A stretch of 64,000 nucleotides of DNA from Botryococcus braunii (taxonomy: Eukaryota; Chlorophyta; Trebouxiophyceae): positions 124,367 to 188,366 of the forward strand of contig KV908501.1 in assembly GCA_002005505.1 (NCBI GenBank). The letters run 5' to 3'. Within the stretch, counting starts at the first letter, position 1, and the number at the start of each line of letters is the position of its first letter. The notes beneath the pieces are model-generated. The model was not told the origin of the DNA. It worked only from the letters and a program-made list of their open reading frames with translations, and did no database searches. This document shows positions 53,184-64,000 of this stretch, piece by piece. A program made the position numbers and the translations under genes.

Positions 53184-53985
53184 GCGCCGCCGACATGCAG
53201 GATATGGTGCATGTCCCAAGAGAGATGCGCGAAAAGTTTTTCGAAGGCGCATTGAAGTCCCTGGAGGCCAACTTCTTGATAGACACACAGGTGTGCTGCA
53301 CTCACGATCTTCGGTACCTCAGTGGCTTGTCCAGCATTATTAAATACGTGTATGGCGTCATGACATTCTCCGTGCGTATCCTTTTCACAAGTGAGTTGCA
53401 ATTTTTGGGAGGCCTCACATGGTGCACTGCGCTGCTTGCAGGGCGTCCTGGTGTGGAGGGTGAACGGTCCTGCGCTGACACGGATATGGAGGGCCATGGT
53501 GAGTTCATTGTATGATCTGAGACATGTGTATGGCGAGGTTTCATCTTCACGCTCACCACGGTTGCATGATTACCAAATAAGGGATTTTGACAAGGTGCAT
53601 CGCATCGCTTGCAGGGGGTCGTGGTATGGAGGGTGAACGGACCTGGAATTACAAAGGAATGGATGGTCAAGGTCAGTTCCTGAACTTGCAGCCTTGGAGG
53701 TGCAGGGTCACTGGTAATGTGGGAAACTGCCAAGCCTTCGCATGTACACTCGACCACATTACACCATTATCGTCCTTCTTTATTGTTTGGTGATCAAGAT
53801 TTACAGCGCCCAAGCCTCTAGTGTGTATTGGGAATGATACATTGTGTGATGCAACATGGTTTTGGGAGCTTTGTCCGTATATAGTCAACATTCTCCCATT
53901 GTAGCTGGTGTATGTTTAGGTGTTGGAGGAACTGGCAGTGCAAGGCATGATCATGACCTGCACAACAATGCGCAGATGCACGACA
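53184..53985 (+). CDS. Possible spliced CMC-2 gene on plus strand with duplicated exon
   Basis: Exon ending at 53290 (MQDMVHVPREMREKFFEGAL, donor CACAG|GTGTGC), then two 57-bp exons, 53442-53498 (GVLVWRVNGPALTRIWRAM) and 53615-53671 (GVVVWRVNGPGITKEWMVK), both after a gcttgcag acceptor and before a GTGAGT or GTCAGT donor, all in phase 0. A last exon could start at 53920. The two middle exons are clearly duplicates. A longer alternative end is the open frame to 54146. Function unknown. Confidence 0.4.
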
Positions 53986-54296
53986 TGAGAGCCCAATTGG
54001 GGGGCTCTAGCGAGGAAGAAAGGATGCCCTCTTCCCCGGAGTGTCATGATCGCGTGCCTGAGGGTGGTAAGGAACCCTTGTCAGACAAGACTCGTGGCGG
54101 CATACTAGCGCCCCACCACACCAGACAGAAGATTGAAGACCCCTAATTCCATACACCAACACTGTTGGTGGGGAATGTCCCCCACCCCACCCCCCCTCCC
54201 TGCCGCAGCACCGTTCTCTCCCCACTAACCCCACCATACTCCCGCCCTCCTCTCCTCCACTACCGCTCACACGCAGCCCCGCCCCTCCCCCCCCCC

Positions 54297-54298
<2 letters not shown>

Positions 54299-54372
<74 letters not shown>
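54299..54372. repeat. (CA)n microsatellite
   Basis: About 74 bp of CA upstream of the transposase gene, preceded by C-rich sequence. Confidence 0.95.
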
Positions 54373-54376
<4 letters not shown>

Positions 54377-54671
54377 AAAAGCGTCTGAATCAGTTCAGTG
54401 TGATGCGTCTGAATGGAGTGCTCTAGTGATGAAGATCGCTGGCCCTCGTTCTGAAAGTCTCACCCCCCCCCTCTCGGCCGTGCGCGCGCCCCTTCCCCTT
54501 CTTTTCCCTCTCCCCATCCCCCTTCCTTTGCCCATCTGCGTGCGTGTGTGAGGTGGACAGACAGAGAGAGGGGTAGGGGTGCGATTAATCGCTGCCTTTG
54601 TCATGTGGGTGGGTCCGGTGAAGTTCTGGGAGGGAGTTGCAGAAGGCGGCAGGCCAGACCAGGAAGCATGG

Positions 54672-57600
54672 ATGTCTGACTTTGAAAGTGATACCTCAGT
54701 CAGCCCCGACCATTCAGATTCTGAAGCTGCTGCAGCAACCCCTAGAGAACGCTCATATGAATACTACAAGCAGAATATGCAAGAGCCTCTATGGGTCGTG
54801 GGGAATCAAGTGTCTCGTCTTAATCTGGCGCAGGTAAGTCATCACAGACGGAATGTAAACTTCTGCAGAATAGTACCCTTTCTCGCATATCAACATCCAA
54901 GGCTTGGTGCAATGCCATCTCAGCTTCCATACATTTGTGATGAAGTGGTTGCTCCTATGTGGTTGCGGCTGCCATTCCTGCTCTGGTGTGTGTCGTTCTC
55001 AGCCTGGCAGCGTGGTGCTGGATCTGACATGCATCGTTTGTGAAACAAACAGGGCCTGTATGAACGCCTGACCTTGAAGCAAAGAGAACACAAGAAGGAT
55101 AATCACTTTGATGAGGATATGCGTCGGCAGCGAGATCTTCATTCTCCCCAGCCAAACAATTGGCCGGGAAGCCTGTATCTCTGCAAGAAATTGGTGGACT
55201 GCGACGGCGCAAAGGACAATGAGTTCCATGCCTGCAAGAATTACTGTCACATTTTTCCTCAAATCCCCCCTACAGAATATGAAGCTCACCGTGAGGATCG
55301 TTGTCCCCACTGCCAGGAGCGGCGGTTCGTTGTTATCAAGGAGTATGGCAAAGAAGTACTCAGCCCACAAAACAGATTCTGGAGTTTTGGGGCTGACACC
55401 ATCATCCAACTGAACATGTTTGGAAACCCAAACTTTTGCCGCGTCAGGGGAAGTGGCAGAGCGGATCCAGAAGACTACTACAACTCAGAGGAATGCAAGC
55501 GCCTGTACGAGGCTGCTTTCCCCGGAGAAGGAGCTGCGAAATGGGCTGATAGATCCATCTCATTTTATGAGGTTGGTCTAGATTGGTTCGAGCCCTTTGG
55601 GGGCAAGACCCACAGCGTGGGGATTGTGACGCTCAGGTATGTGCCTTCTTCGTGTCAACCATATGGCTCAACAAGATGACTCACATGTCATAAACACAAA
55701 ATGGTGTATACTGCATTTTCATATAATGTAAATATGACTAGTGCCAGGCATGAGAGCACCACAATTTCGATGACACTCGTACCAAGTTCTGTAAAGTGTT
55801 GAACAGATCAAATTTTGTCCGCAGCGGAGTAATGGAAACACCAATAATAACATGTGGTCCTACATGATATGCAAACCTGCTCCGGCCTTACAAGGGGTAT
55901 TGCGGTGGTTCAGATGTGCGGACATTGGGGCAGCCAACAAATGCAAAGACGAATTTTGCTTTATTCTAGGGGTTATCCCCGGGCCAAGCGCGCCCAAGAG
56001 CATGGATGCTTATCTGGAGCACTTTCTGCAGCCATTTCTGCGATTCGGACCTGGGAGTAAGTTTCCACCATTTGCCTTTACAGCAGTTATGTTAACATTC
56101 CCAATCATCGTGGTGTTCTGGGGTGGGTTTGGCAGCCGAACGGGTTTCTATATGCAATAACTTGCATTGCTCACACAAGATAGTCATGGGCGACGGAGGG
56201 TTCCTTACTTTCCTCACACTTGCACTGCACACTCGTGCATTTAGCAATATGTCTGACTTTGTGGGGGGTTCACAGGCCAGGGCCTGCATGTGTGCAACAC
56301 ATCCCAGAATGAGGATGGCTCCCTGGTAAGACAGGAATTCCAGCATGTCATTTTGCTGAGTGCAGTCTATGGGGACTCCCCTGGACTAGCAAAGGTGGCA
56401 AACTGTATTGGAGCCTCCGGCAAGAGAGGGTGTTTTTTCTGTACTATTCCGGGTGAGTATGTACCCGAGAATCATCATGTGTACTTCGCAGCCTACAACG
56501 AGCCAGTAGAAAGCATGGTCAAAACGGATGAGGGGTGGCGTGTCGAGGCTGTGAAGTGTGGTGATCCTAGGGCACGTTTATCACATGAAGATCAAGTGCA
56601 GCGAGACAGGGATGTCGAGGAGGGTAGGCTGGAGGCAAATGAAGCGGGAAGTCATGGCTCATGTGTGCTGGTTAAGTGCCTTGATTACATAGATTACAAC
56701 AATGTTTTTGTTGTACCAATCGCGCATGCAGCTTTGCTAGGTAGTGTGAAGGATTTTTGGTGGCAGCTATTGTCAAGGCTCCGTCGCAACCATCCTTTAG
56801 CAATCTCCTCTTTCGCTAAGAAGATCATGGCGTCACGCCTGAAGCACCTGAAGGCCACTTGTGATTTTGGGAGAGGTGCATACAAGTGCGTACAAGTGCA
56901 TTGTCAACAGGAAAGGTGATTATGTCATGGAGGATTGGTTGCATTGGACTGAAACGTGGTCAGTCTACATCCTGAGGCCCCACAAGGGACGCCACATTCT
57001 TCCTCGCCTAGTGCGGGAGATGTGGAAGCACCTCAGAGGGGGCATCTTGTATTACCTCAGGGTACACCCAACACCTGAGGTGCCAGCCACAGCAACCAAG
57101 GCAACGCGGTGGCTGAAAAAGTATGCAAAGGCTGCAGAAAAACACATTGGCAAATGGATGTGCAAATACAACTTCCATGTGCTGATCTGTCGCTTGATAG
57201 TGCAGGAGTCCCAGAGAGGAAAGGTGGCAACAGGAACCGAGTATTGGGTGGAAAATCTGGTGCAGTCTGCGAAGACCATCATTAGGGGTCGCACAACATC
57301 ACACCCTGAAAAGGTTCTTGTCAACTACTTGTGCCTGGAAAGGGCTTTGACACGTTTCAGGTACAAGTACCCTGAAGTCGCTGGGTTGGAGCAGTGGGGT
57401 TCTGAACGGCACAGGGGGGAAATTCACAGATCCAACACTGACACGGGTGCTCCAGATGGAACCCAGCTGCTCGGGAGCGGTACAGTTGTGCCGGCTCATA
57501 TGTTGGGAACCTGCAAACGGGCTCTAACTAAAGTGTTAGAGGATTTTCCCGGCCTTTGTCAGGGCTGGAATGCAGAATCGGTAACCTCAGCCACTTTCCT

Positions 57601-57985
57601 GAAGTATGCCTATGCTGATCGTGCGGGGAATGAGGTTGTCCACTCACAGTCTTACAAGCCACCGAAGTCGAGAGTATCATATAATGTGCTGGTTCAGTAT
57701 GTAGAGAATGGCGTGCATGTTTCTTATGTTGCAGTAATTCAATTCTTTGTCAAAGTGATGGCTCCCGCATGTGAGCCGTTGAGGTTGGCCATCTCTAACC
57801 TGCATCGTGTCGAATTCCTGCCGGAGGAAATTGCAATTGGCAGTATGTGGGCAGCAAAAGACATGGGGAAGCCTACACATGAAAATTACCCTGTCTTGTT
57901 TGCTCACATGCTTGACAAGCATGTAATGGCAGCGGTGGGAAAGGCTGCGTGGTTCATGCCCTACTCCAACATGTCCGGCACATAG
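54672..57985 (+). pseudogene. Tnp2-like CACTA transposase of CMC-2 (spliced, one frame lesion)
   Basis: Start ATG 54672 (MSDFESDTSVSPDHSD). Proposed exons 54672-54833, 55053-55636, 55830-56056 and 56276-57985, with GT-AG introns and agreeing phases. The third acceptor (cggag|T) is chosen to keep frame. Protein landmarks follow the EnSpm/Tnp2 order: CPHCQERRF, VGLDWFEPFGGKTHSVGIV (first catalytic Asp), FCFILGVIPGPSAPKSMDAYL, VILLSAVYGDSPGLAKV (second Asp), GKRGCFFC, AHAALLGSVKDFWW, and DYVMEDWLHWTETW. A 10-bp tandem duplication at 56881-56900 shifts the frame in the last exon; removing one copy gives continuous reading to SNMSGT-stop at 57985. The enzyme would cut and paste CMC-1 and CMC-2. 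Confidence 0.8.
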
Positions 57986-59664
57986 CGGGACCCCCTTTTC
58001 GAAGTTGTAGTGTACGAATTGTGACAAGTATTTTATGGCATACACACATGCATACTGTCAGCGCAAGTTAGCACAAGGTTTAGGAAGCATGGCAATGCAG
58101 TTGCCATTTACAGTGACTGAGTTTAAGGGAATGTTCCGCGACATGATGTCACCTTTCAATGGATAGCGGGCCACAGACACTTAGACGTTGCAGCCTGCCA
58201 CTCCAATTGAAATATTGAAACCCAGTAAGCACTGGCCATTGCCATTAATGGTGCAACTTCAAGGTCATGGTGTGCACGTTACTTTATTTCGATGTACTGC
58301 AGAACCTCATGATTTATTCAAGGTACATTTTCAGCTCAAGGCACCAACACGAGCGCTGGACATCTATGCGCGTGGTAGGCTCCACTGCTGTGTTGCTAAA
58401 AGCACTGTGACCTGCACTTGTCTTTTAGCATTTTTCCTTGGGTGAGGAGGCTAGGACAGAGAGGGAGGCAGGCACTTCATTTTCTGAACAAGGGGGGGGG
58501 GGGTGGCGGGAGCGTTGCAGCGGGAAGTCTGTACTGTGCATGGCAGTACAGTCCATGCATGAGTGCAACTTCATTTGGAAATGCTTGTTTTTGAAGTTCA
58601 GTGATTTTCAGGCATAGCTAGGCCTGCAGGCTTTAGGCTGCTGTTCCTGGGGCTTTGAGATTGGCAGACAATTAGATGTGGCAGTATGCATACTGCCAAA
58701 TATGCTTATGCTTCTGCTGCAGGCAAGATTGAAGATTGTACTTATGATGCAGTCAATGTGTATGAGATTTGTTGCATTAGCTCAGCACATGGGTGAAGGA
58801 CGTAAGCATGTGGGCCGCTAGCAACGCTGCACATCAGGCATTCAGTAGGCAGAGACAGCTTTTTAGGGTGAATAAAACTGAATATCTGGAGGGTAATGCA
58901 TTTTGAGTTTAGAGAGTATATATATATATCTGCTTAGGTGCCACTTGAAGCTTATAGTTAAGCCAGTGCATATCCATGTATGGGTATCTGAAGGACTTGC
59001 CATTCTACCTATACGGATACATCATCAATTGTAACTGCAGAACATCTGCCTTCAAAATCTGGCCTCAATTCTTACTCACGGTTGCGGTGGCCCCACCTTG
59101 AACGGCACTAATGTACTCAAGAGTGTACTACTGATCAGCTGAACTTTCTGAACATGCCACCATACATGTTGTATTCTCACCAGTGAACTTTGACACGGCT
59201 CAATATTTCACAATGCATGTCAGTCAGGCACATATGCAGTAACATGCATGTTAACAATGTGGTACTCCAGGGTGCCAATGTAGGCATTTACTGCCAAAGA
59301 AGTCTTGGTCCCCACCAAGTGCTTGATCAAGCTTGGCTTGGCTTGGCTGGCTCTTAAGAGCTCAGAGAACAGACATCACAAGGGCATGATGGGCTTCTGG
59401 GACACATCAAAATCACATACTGGGTACATGAGAAGCATGTCTGCAGCATACTCACTCAAGTCACAAGATCAAAAAAATACGAAATTTTTACGATCGATTA
59501 CGAAAGAAATACGAAGGTCTTCGTAAACCCTTCGCAAAGTATTCGCAAAAAGTTGGGCCCATCTGGCTTCGGAAAAAATGCGAAATTTTTGCGACGTTTA
59601 CGAATTTCGCAAACCGGTACGAAAGGATTGCGAAGCCTTTGCGACAACTTCCTTCGTCACAGTG
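57986..59664. other. CMC-2 3' region, no gene
   Basis: Related in inverted form to 38240-39480 of CMC-1. Contains a G run near 58492, TATATATA near 58918 and a terminal block of CGAAA/TTCGC motifs from about 59470. No gene seen. Confidence 0.7.
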
Positions 59665-59667
59665 CAC

Positions 59668-59833
59668 CCCATCAAATTTTCAGCCTGGATTCTATCCGAG
59701 GCAAGGAAACAATCAACCAGTGGCAGCACCACTGCAAGGTGTTTCACCTCCCTCACACATTGGGCCTAAAGGATTTAACAAGGGAAAACATTGGAAAGGG
59801 AAAGGGAAGGGCAAGGGCCCTAAACAAGATTAA
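59668..59833 (+). pseudogene. gag: Element B gag, segment 4 (C-terminus)
   Basis: In frame after the CAC duplication: PSNFQPGFYPRQGNNQ ... then a Lys/Gly tail (GKHWKGKGKGKGPK) and TAA at 59831. The pol ATG follows after two bases. Confidence 0.85.
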
Positions 59834-59835
59834 CC

Positions 59836-62800
59836 ATGAATGAAATTTGTTTTTCATATTTAACTTTTCTTGTTCAGAAGTCCTTGGGAAGTTGGAATAC
59901 ACCTCTGATTGTTCCTGGCAAACACAAAGCTGAGACTTGTATTGAATCTTTTCTTGCTAAACGAAAAGAAAATTCACAAGTCAGTGCATGCTTTGTGATA
60001 GGCCAGAAGGTGTGGAAAAGTAGGAGTTTCTTTTTGCGGTTACGCTCTCGCGCAAACCTGAAAATTCTTGCTAGGGGCGCAAAAGGGGAATGCTTTTCTT
60101 TTCAAGGGCAGCAATGTACATTTCCTTTTCCCTTTGTTTTAGCTTATGCAGCACCCAAAGCATCTTGTCAGGTGGGTTCAACGTCAAGTGCTGCACCTCT
60201 TAACCTCACATTTCCCGTCATGGCAAGGGGACAACAATGTAAAGCTTTAATGGACACCGGGGCCACACACTCTTTTGTCCCGGAAAAAGTTTTGCAAGGT
60301 TTGAGGTATAACAAGAGGACTTCACCCGTCACACTTGCTGATGGGACAGTAACACACCCAAATGGGAAAGTGGATTTGAGTGTCCGGTTTGCTCCATCTA
60401 TCTTTACGAGACACTCCTTTCTTGTGTGTGACTCAATAATGGAAGGAATTGACATTATTTTGGGACAGGATTGGCTAGCACCACGACATGCTAATGTTAA
60501 TGTGAGAGCTGGCAAGGCTCATATTAGACACAATAACAAATGGGTCTTGTTAAACAAACATGGCAAAGGCTTGGGAAAGAAGTTGGGATGGGGAATCAAA
60601 TTAGGAAACACCAGGAAAGGGAAACGGGATCATTGGAAAACCTGCTTGTTCAATGTCATGGCCAAGGATGAACATGTTGGTTGGGATGAACAGGAAGAGA
60701 TGCCACCTTTGGTGGACATGGACGACCCCTCGACGGAGTCATCCGGGACTTCCTTACACAACTCTGCGCCGGGGGATACCTCGGGCACGGCCCCGGATAT
60801 GGAGAGTTGCCTAGAAGTGGAGAAGGAAGTGGAAGAGGAAGAGGAAAGGGAAGAGGAAAAGGAAGAGGAAGAGGGAGAATCCGAGGTCACCACGGGTAAG
60901 CCTTCGGACCCTCTAGAGGAAATTTGTGCTAAAAAGCCTGAGCGGCTAGCACACTTGCTCCGGGAATACAAGGACATTTTTCCAAATGGGCTACCAGGAC
61001 TACCCCCACACCGACAAGTCTATCACACTATTAATGTGCAGGAAGGAATAACTCCTCCAAACCGTCCTGCTTACCGCTTGTCCGTGGAAGAAACTGAGGA
61101 ATGTGAGCGAACTGTGGATGAACTACTTTCTAAGGGACACATACGCCCCTCATGTTCACCATATGCTTCACCGGTCTTGTTTGTGAGGAAGAAGGAGGGC
61201 ACATACCGAATGGTTATAGACTACAGGGCATTAAATAAAATCACCATTCATGATAGGTACCCTCTCCCTCGCATAGACGACTTGCTTGATAAACTTAAAG
61301 GTGCTAAGATTTTCTCAAGTCTGGACCTCCTCAGTGGTTATCATCAAGTAAGGCTAAAGGAGGAAGACATTCCTAAAACAGCGTTTCGTACACTCTTTGG
61401 GCTGTATGAGTTCTTAGTGCTTCCTTTTGGACTCACCAACGCCCCCGCTACCTTTCAACGCCTAATGAATGAAATCTTTCATGATTTCATAAGGGAAGGG
61501 TTTGTGGTAGTGTACCTTGACGATGTTCTAATTTTCAGTCGGGATGAAGAGGAGCATTATGCTCATCTTCGGAAGGTGTTCCAACGCCTTCGGGAAAAGG
61601 AATTGTTTGCAAAACTTGCCAAATGTGAATTCTTATGCTCAGAACTCAAATACCTCGGGCATATCATTGGCAAGGATGGATTGAAAGTGGACCCCCAAAA
61701 AGTGGAGGTAGTCAAGGATTGGCCCACACCCCAAAACGTCACCGACGTGCGTAGATTTTTGGGGCTTGCAAATTATTTTCGAAAATTTATTCAGGGGTTC
61801 AGCTCACTTGCTGCTCCTTTGACTAAACTGTCCAGTAGCAAAAGTTCTTGGACTTGGGGAAAGGAGCAAGATGAGGCCCTTGCGGCTCTCAAGGATGCAT
61901 TAATACAGGCACCCATACTATCACTGCCAGACCTTCGTAAACCCTTCCAGGTAATTTGTGATGCGAGTGATTTTGGGGTTGGCGCTGTACTATTGCAGGA
62001 AGGTCGAGTCATTGCTTATTACAGTAAGAAGCTCAATAGTGCAGAAAGGAACTATTCTGCAACTGAGAGGGAGTTACTTGCTGTAGTGTATGCCTTGACT
62101 GAATGGAGATGTTATGTCCTAGGGAAACAAGTCACTGTCACCACAGACCATAAGTGTAACACTTTTCTTCAGCAACAGGTTGGTTTAAGCCCTCGGAGGG
62201 CACGGTGGGCTGAGAAGTTGCAGGAGTTCAACATTCTCTGGGTTTGGGAGCCTGGAAAGACCAACGTTGCGGATGCGTTGTCCAGGAACCCAGTCCTCCA
62301 GGGACAGCTCCAGGGACAACAGCAGCGCAACGTCTCCACGGAGCCCAACCCCGGGAAGGGGATCAATGCAACCTCGATGGATGGGGACGGGAGGGCCCGC
62401 TCGGGCTCCATCACCCTCGGGTCTGACGGGTGTGACACCTTCTTGGAATTGTTGAAGGGTGCTTACGCACATGATTCGTGGTTGGGAACAAGGGCAAATA
62501 GGAGAAAAGTTCACTTTACGGACGGGGTTTGGGAATTTGGAAGGGAGGGAAGAAAATATGTGCCTGCATTTTATGAAGTCCGGGATAAGGAAGGTCCAGT
62601 TGCTAGGAATCTGCGGCAGGACATATTGAAAGCTTTGCATGAACCTCCTTCTGTTGGTCATCCAGGCTTTGCGAAGATGTATGATCTAGTGAAGCGGGAC
62701 TGGTGGTGGCCGGGAATGGCGGAGGATGTGCGGGAGTATGTGAAGTATTGTGATTCATGCCAGCGGGTGAAGGCCTCAAACCAGTTACCCGCAGGACTTT

Positions 62801-63996
62801 TACACCCTTTACAAATCCCCACAAGGAAATGGCAAAGCATCTCAATGGATTTCATCACGGGACTGCCTAAAAGCAAACACGGGCATAACGCAATATGGGT
62901 AGTGGTTGACAGGTTGAGCAAATGTGCCCACTTTGCCCCTACCACTACCAATGCAGATGCTTATGAAGTTGCTGTTCTGATGAGGGATAAAGTATGGAAG
63001 TATCACGGTTTCCCTGAGGAAATTGTTTCGGACCGAGATCCTCGGTTTGTGAATAATTTCATGAACACACTTCTAAGTCTGACGGGGTGCAAGCCGGCTC
63101 GAACTACGGCATATCATCCTCAGTCAGATGGTCAAACGGAACGGGTGAATAGGATCTTGGAAGATTTTCTGAAACACTATGTCAAGGATAACCCAAAGGA
63201 GTGGGAGGATTACCTTTCAGTGGCGGAATTTGCCTACAACAACTCTTGGCAAACTTCCCTAAACTCCACACCCTTCAGGTTAACATATGGGCAAGATCCA
63301 AATATACCGTTTGCGGTGGGACACATGGAGGGCACTAAGGTGGATAGGGCTGATCTCTTCATGAGAAAAATGCAAGACAAAATCACCCTTGCAAGGAAGT
63401 GTTTGCGTGCAGCTCAAGACCGTCAGACGGCCTATGCCAACCGGCATAGGAGGGAGGCCACCTACCAGGAAGGGGACTATGTCCTCCTTTCAACCCGTGC
63501 GGCCCCCACGCTAACTTCAAACAAATTCAGCAAGCTGCAGCCCAGGCACGTGGGACCCTTCAGGGTCATGGCGGTCACGCCCGACAACGTTAACTTCGTC
63601 ACACTGGATCTTCCGGACCGGTTGGACATCCACCCCCGCATAAATGTCTGCTATTTGAAGCCATACTGGACACGTGAGGAGGCGCAGTCGCGTGGATACT
63701 GCCCCCCAAAAGTCATCACCAAAGCGGATGGCACCACTCACCTGGAGTGGGTAGTGGATGCACTAGTCGATCACCGGCTGTTGCACGACAAGGATGGGTT
63801 CTCCTACCATTTTGAGGATGGCACACCCTTTCTCGAGTACCTTGTAAAGTGGGCAGGCCATGGGGCCACAGAGGACTCATGGGAATCTCAGGAGGCATTC
63901 GAGACCCATCCCGGGCTGGTTAATACCTATCATAGACTCCAGGGGCTCGCCCCGCCCATTTGGGACCAGGTGGCGCTGCGCGACACCTTCCCTTGA
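59836..63996 (+). CDS. pol: Element B Pol polyprotein with chromodomain
   Basis: 1386 intact residues from ATG 59836, two bases after the gag stop and in another phase. Order: N-terminal extension shared with element A, protease ALMDTGATHSFV (about residue 141), an acidic Glu-rich linker, RT with FGLTNAPATFQ and YLDDVLIFS, RNase H (DASDFGVGAVLLQEG, DHKCNTFLQ), integrase zinc domain (H...H...CDSCQ), core (SMDFITGLP, VSDRDPRF, HPQSDGQTERVNRILED), a GPF segment (LQPRHVGPFRVM) and chromodomain FLEYLVKWAGHGATEDSWES. All catalytic residues are present. It ends with TGA at 63994, and the LTR must follow just outside the window. Confidence 0.93.
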   Translation: MNEICFSYLTFLVQKSLGSWNTPLIVPGKHKAETCIESFLAKRKENSQVSACFVIGQKVWKSRSFFLRLRSRANLKILARGAKGECFSFQGQQCTFPFPFVLAYAAPKASCQVGSTSSAAPLNLTFPVMARGQQCKALMDTGATHSFVPEKVLQGLRYNKRTSPVTLADGTVTHPNGKVDLSVRFAPSIFTRHSFLVCDSIMEGIDIILGQDWLAPRHANVNVRAGKAHIRHNNKWVLLNKHGKGLGKKLGWGIKLGNTRKGKRDHWKTCLFNVMAKDEHVGWDEQEEMPPLVDMDDPSTESSGTSLHNSAPGDTSGTAPDMESCLEVEKEVEEEEEREEEKEEEEGESEVTTGKPSDPLEEICAKKPERLAHLLREYKDIFPNGLPGLPPHRQVYHTINVQEGITPPNRPAYRLSVEETEECERTVDELLSKGHIRPSCSPYASPVLFVRKKEGTYRMVIDYRALNKITIHDRYPLPRIDDLLDKLKGAKIFSSLDLLSGYHQVRLKEEDIPKTAFRTLFGLYEFLVLPFGLTNAPATFQRLMNEIFHDFIREGFVVVYLDDVLIFSRDEEEHYAHLRKVFQRLREKELFAKLAKCEFLCSELKYLGHIIGKDGLKVDPQKVEVVKDWPTPQNVTDVRRFLGLANYFRKFIQGFSSLAAPLTKLSSSKSSWTWGKEQDEALAALKDALIQAPILSLPDLRKPFQVICDASDFGVGAVLLQEGRVIAYYSKKLNSAERNYSATERELLAVVYALTEWRCYVLGKQVTVTTDHKCNTFLQQQVGLSPRRARWAEKLQEFNILWVWEPGKTNVADALSRNPVLQGQLQGQQQRNVSTEPNPGKGINATSMDGDGRARSGSITLGSDGCDTFLELLKGAYAHDSWLGTRANRRKVHFTDGVWEFGREGRKYVPAFYEVRDKEGPVARNLRQDILKALHEPPSVGHPGFAKMYDLVKRDWWWPGMAEDVREYVKYCDSCQRVKASNQLPAGLLHPLQIPTRKWQSISMDFITGLPKSKHGHNAIWVVVDRLSKCAHFAPTTTNADAYEVAVLMRDKVWKYHGFPEEIVSDRDPRFVNNFMNTLLSLTGCKPARTTAYHPQSDGQTERVNRILEDFLKHYVKDNPKEWEDYLSVAEFAYNNSWQTSLNSTPFRLTYGQDPNIPFAVGHMEGTKVDRADLFMRKMQDKITLARKCLRAAQDRQTAYANRHRREATYQEGDYVLLSTRAAPTLTSNKFSKLQPRHVGPFRVMAVTPDNVNFVTLDLPDRLDIHPRINVCYLKPYWTREEAQSRGYCPPKVITKADGTTHLEWVVDALVDHRLLHDKDGFSYHFEDGTPFLEYLVKWAGHGATEDSWESQEAFETHPGLVNTYHRLQGLAPPIWDQVALRDTFP

Positions 63997-64000
63997 AGGG

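Larger units (their letters stand above)
47938..59664 (+). mobile_element. CACTA-like (CMC) transposon CMC-2 with transposase
   Basis: 11,727 bp with terminal inverted repeats CACTGTGACGAAGGA / TCCTTCGTCACAGTG-type ends and 3-bp duplication CAC (47935-47937 and 59665-59667). It carries a spliced Tnp2-like transposase (54672-57985), a possible minus-strand gene (51688-52837) and a possible plus-strand gene (53184-53985). Ends are rich in TTTACGAA and TTTGCGAA motifs. It is the likely parent type of CMC-1. Confidence 0.9.

Overview
The window looks like nuclear DNA of a large, repeat-rich eukaryotic genome. A green-lineage host, perhaps a charophyte-type alga, is my inference only. The evidence is several chromodomain Ty3/gypsy retrotransposons, a Ty1/copia element, hAT and CACTA-like DNA transposons, GT-AG introns in the transposon genes, and long CA/GA microsatellites. 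I see no ordinary host gene, rRNA, tRNA or CRISPR array.

Left part (1-15241): a stretch of virus-like DNA. In order it holds an AT-rich repeat region; a 16/32-bp iteron-like array; a 325-bp near-perfect palindrome; a C2HC zinc-finger protein with a domain I associate with giant viruses; two families of complex tandem repeats; a tyrosine recombinase; one or two tiny basic ORFs; a fused family-A-like polymerase (TV-Pol type) and superfamily 3 helicase; a convergent coiled-coil protein; and the start of a repeat-rich fibre-like gene. This set (recombinase, TV-Pol/SF3 helicase, fibre) fits an endogenous Polinton-like virus, virophage or NCLDV relative. No capsid or packaging gene lies in the window. 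The replication gene is split by a gypsy element (A, 7572-13741, 449-bp LTRs with no difference seen, 5-bp target duplication) and otherwise stays in frame.

Right part (15242-64000): one nest of mobile elements, whose boundaries can be read from target-site duplications. Gypsy element B starts at 15242 inside the fibre gene and runs past the window end. Its gag is cut by gypsy element C (16596-22548, duplication AAGAC), by a hAT transposon (22640-47701, duplication GTCTACAC) and by a CACTA-like transposon CMC-2 (47938-59664, duplication CAC). The hAT transposase is cut by a copia element (24026-46679, duplication GAAAC). The copia polyprotein gene is in turn cut by gypsy element D (26416-28937, duplication TCCTT), gypsy element E (30425-36821, duplication CACAG) and a second CACTA-like element CMC-1 (38045-44872, duplication TAT). 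At each insertion into coding DNA the interrupted gene resumes after the duplication, in frame except where a frameshift is noted.

CMC-2 carries a spliced Tnp2-like transposase and apparently two more spliced genes in a divergent pair. CMC-1 is an inverted, transposase-deleted relative. Element B has an intact pol at the right edge. Element A lost the second half of its integrase, D lost everything but integrase plus chromodomain, and E has a stop codon and a changed catalytic residue in its reverse transcriptase.
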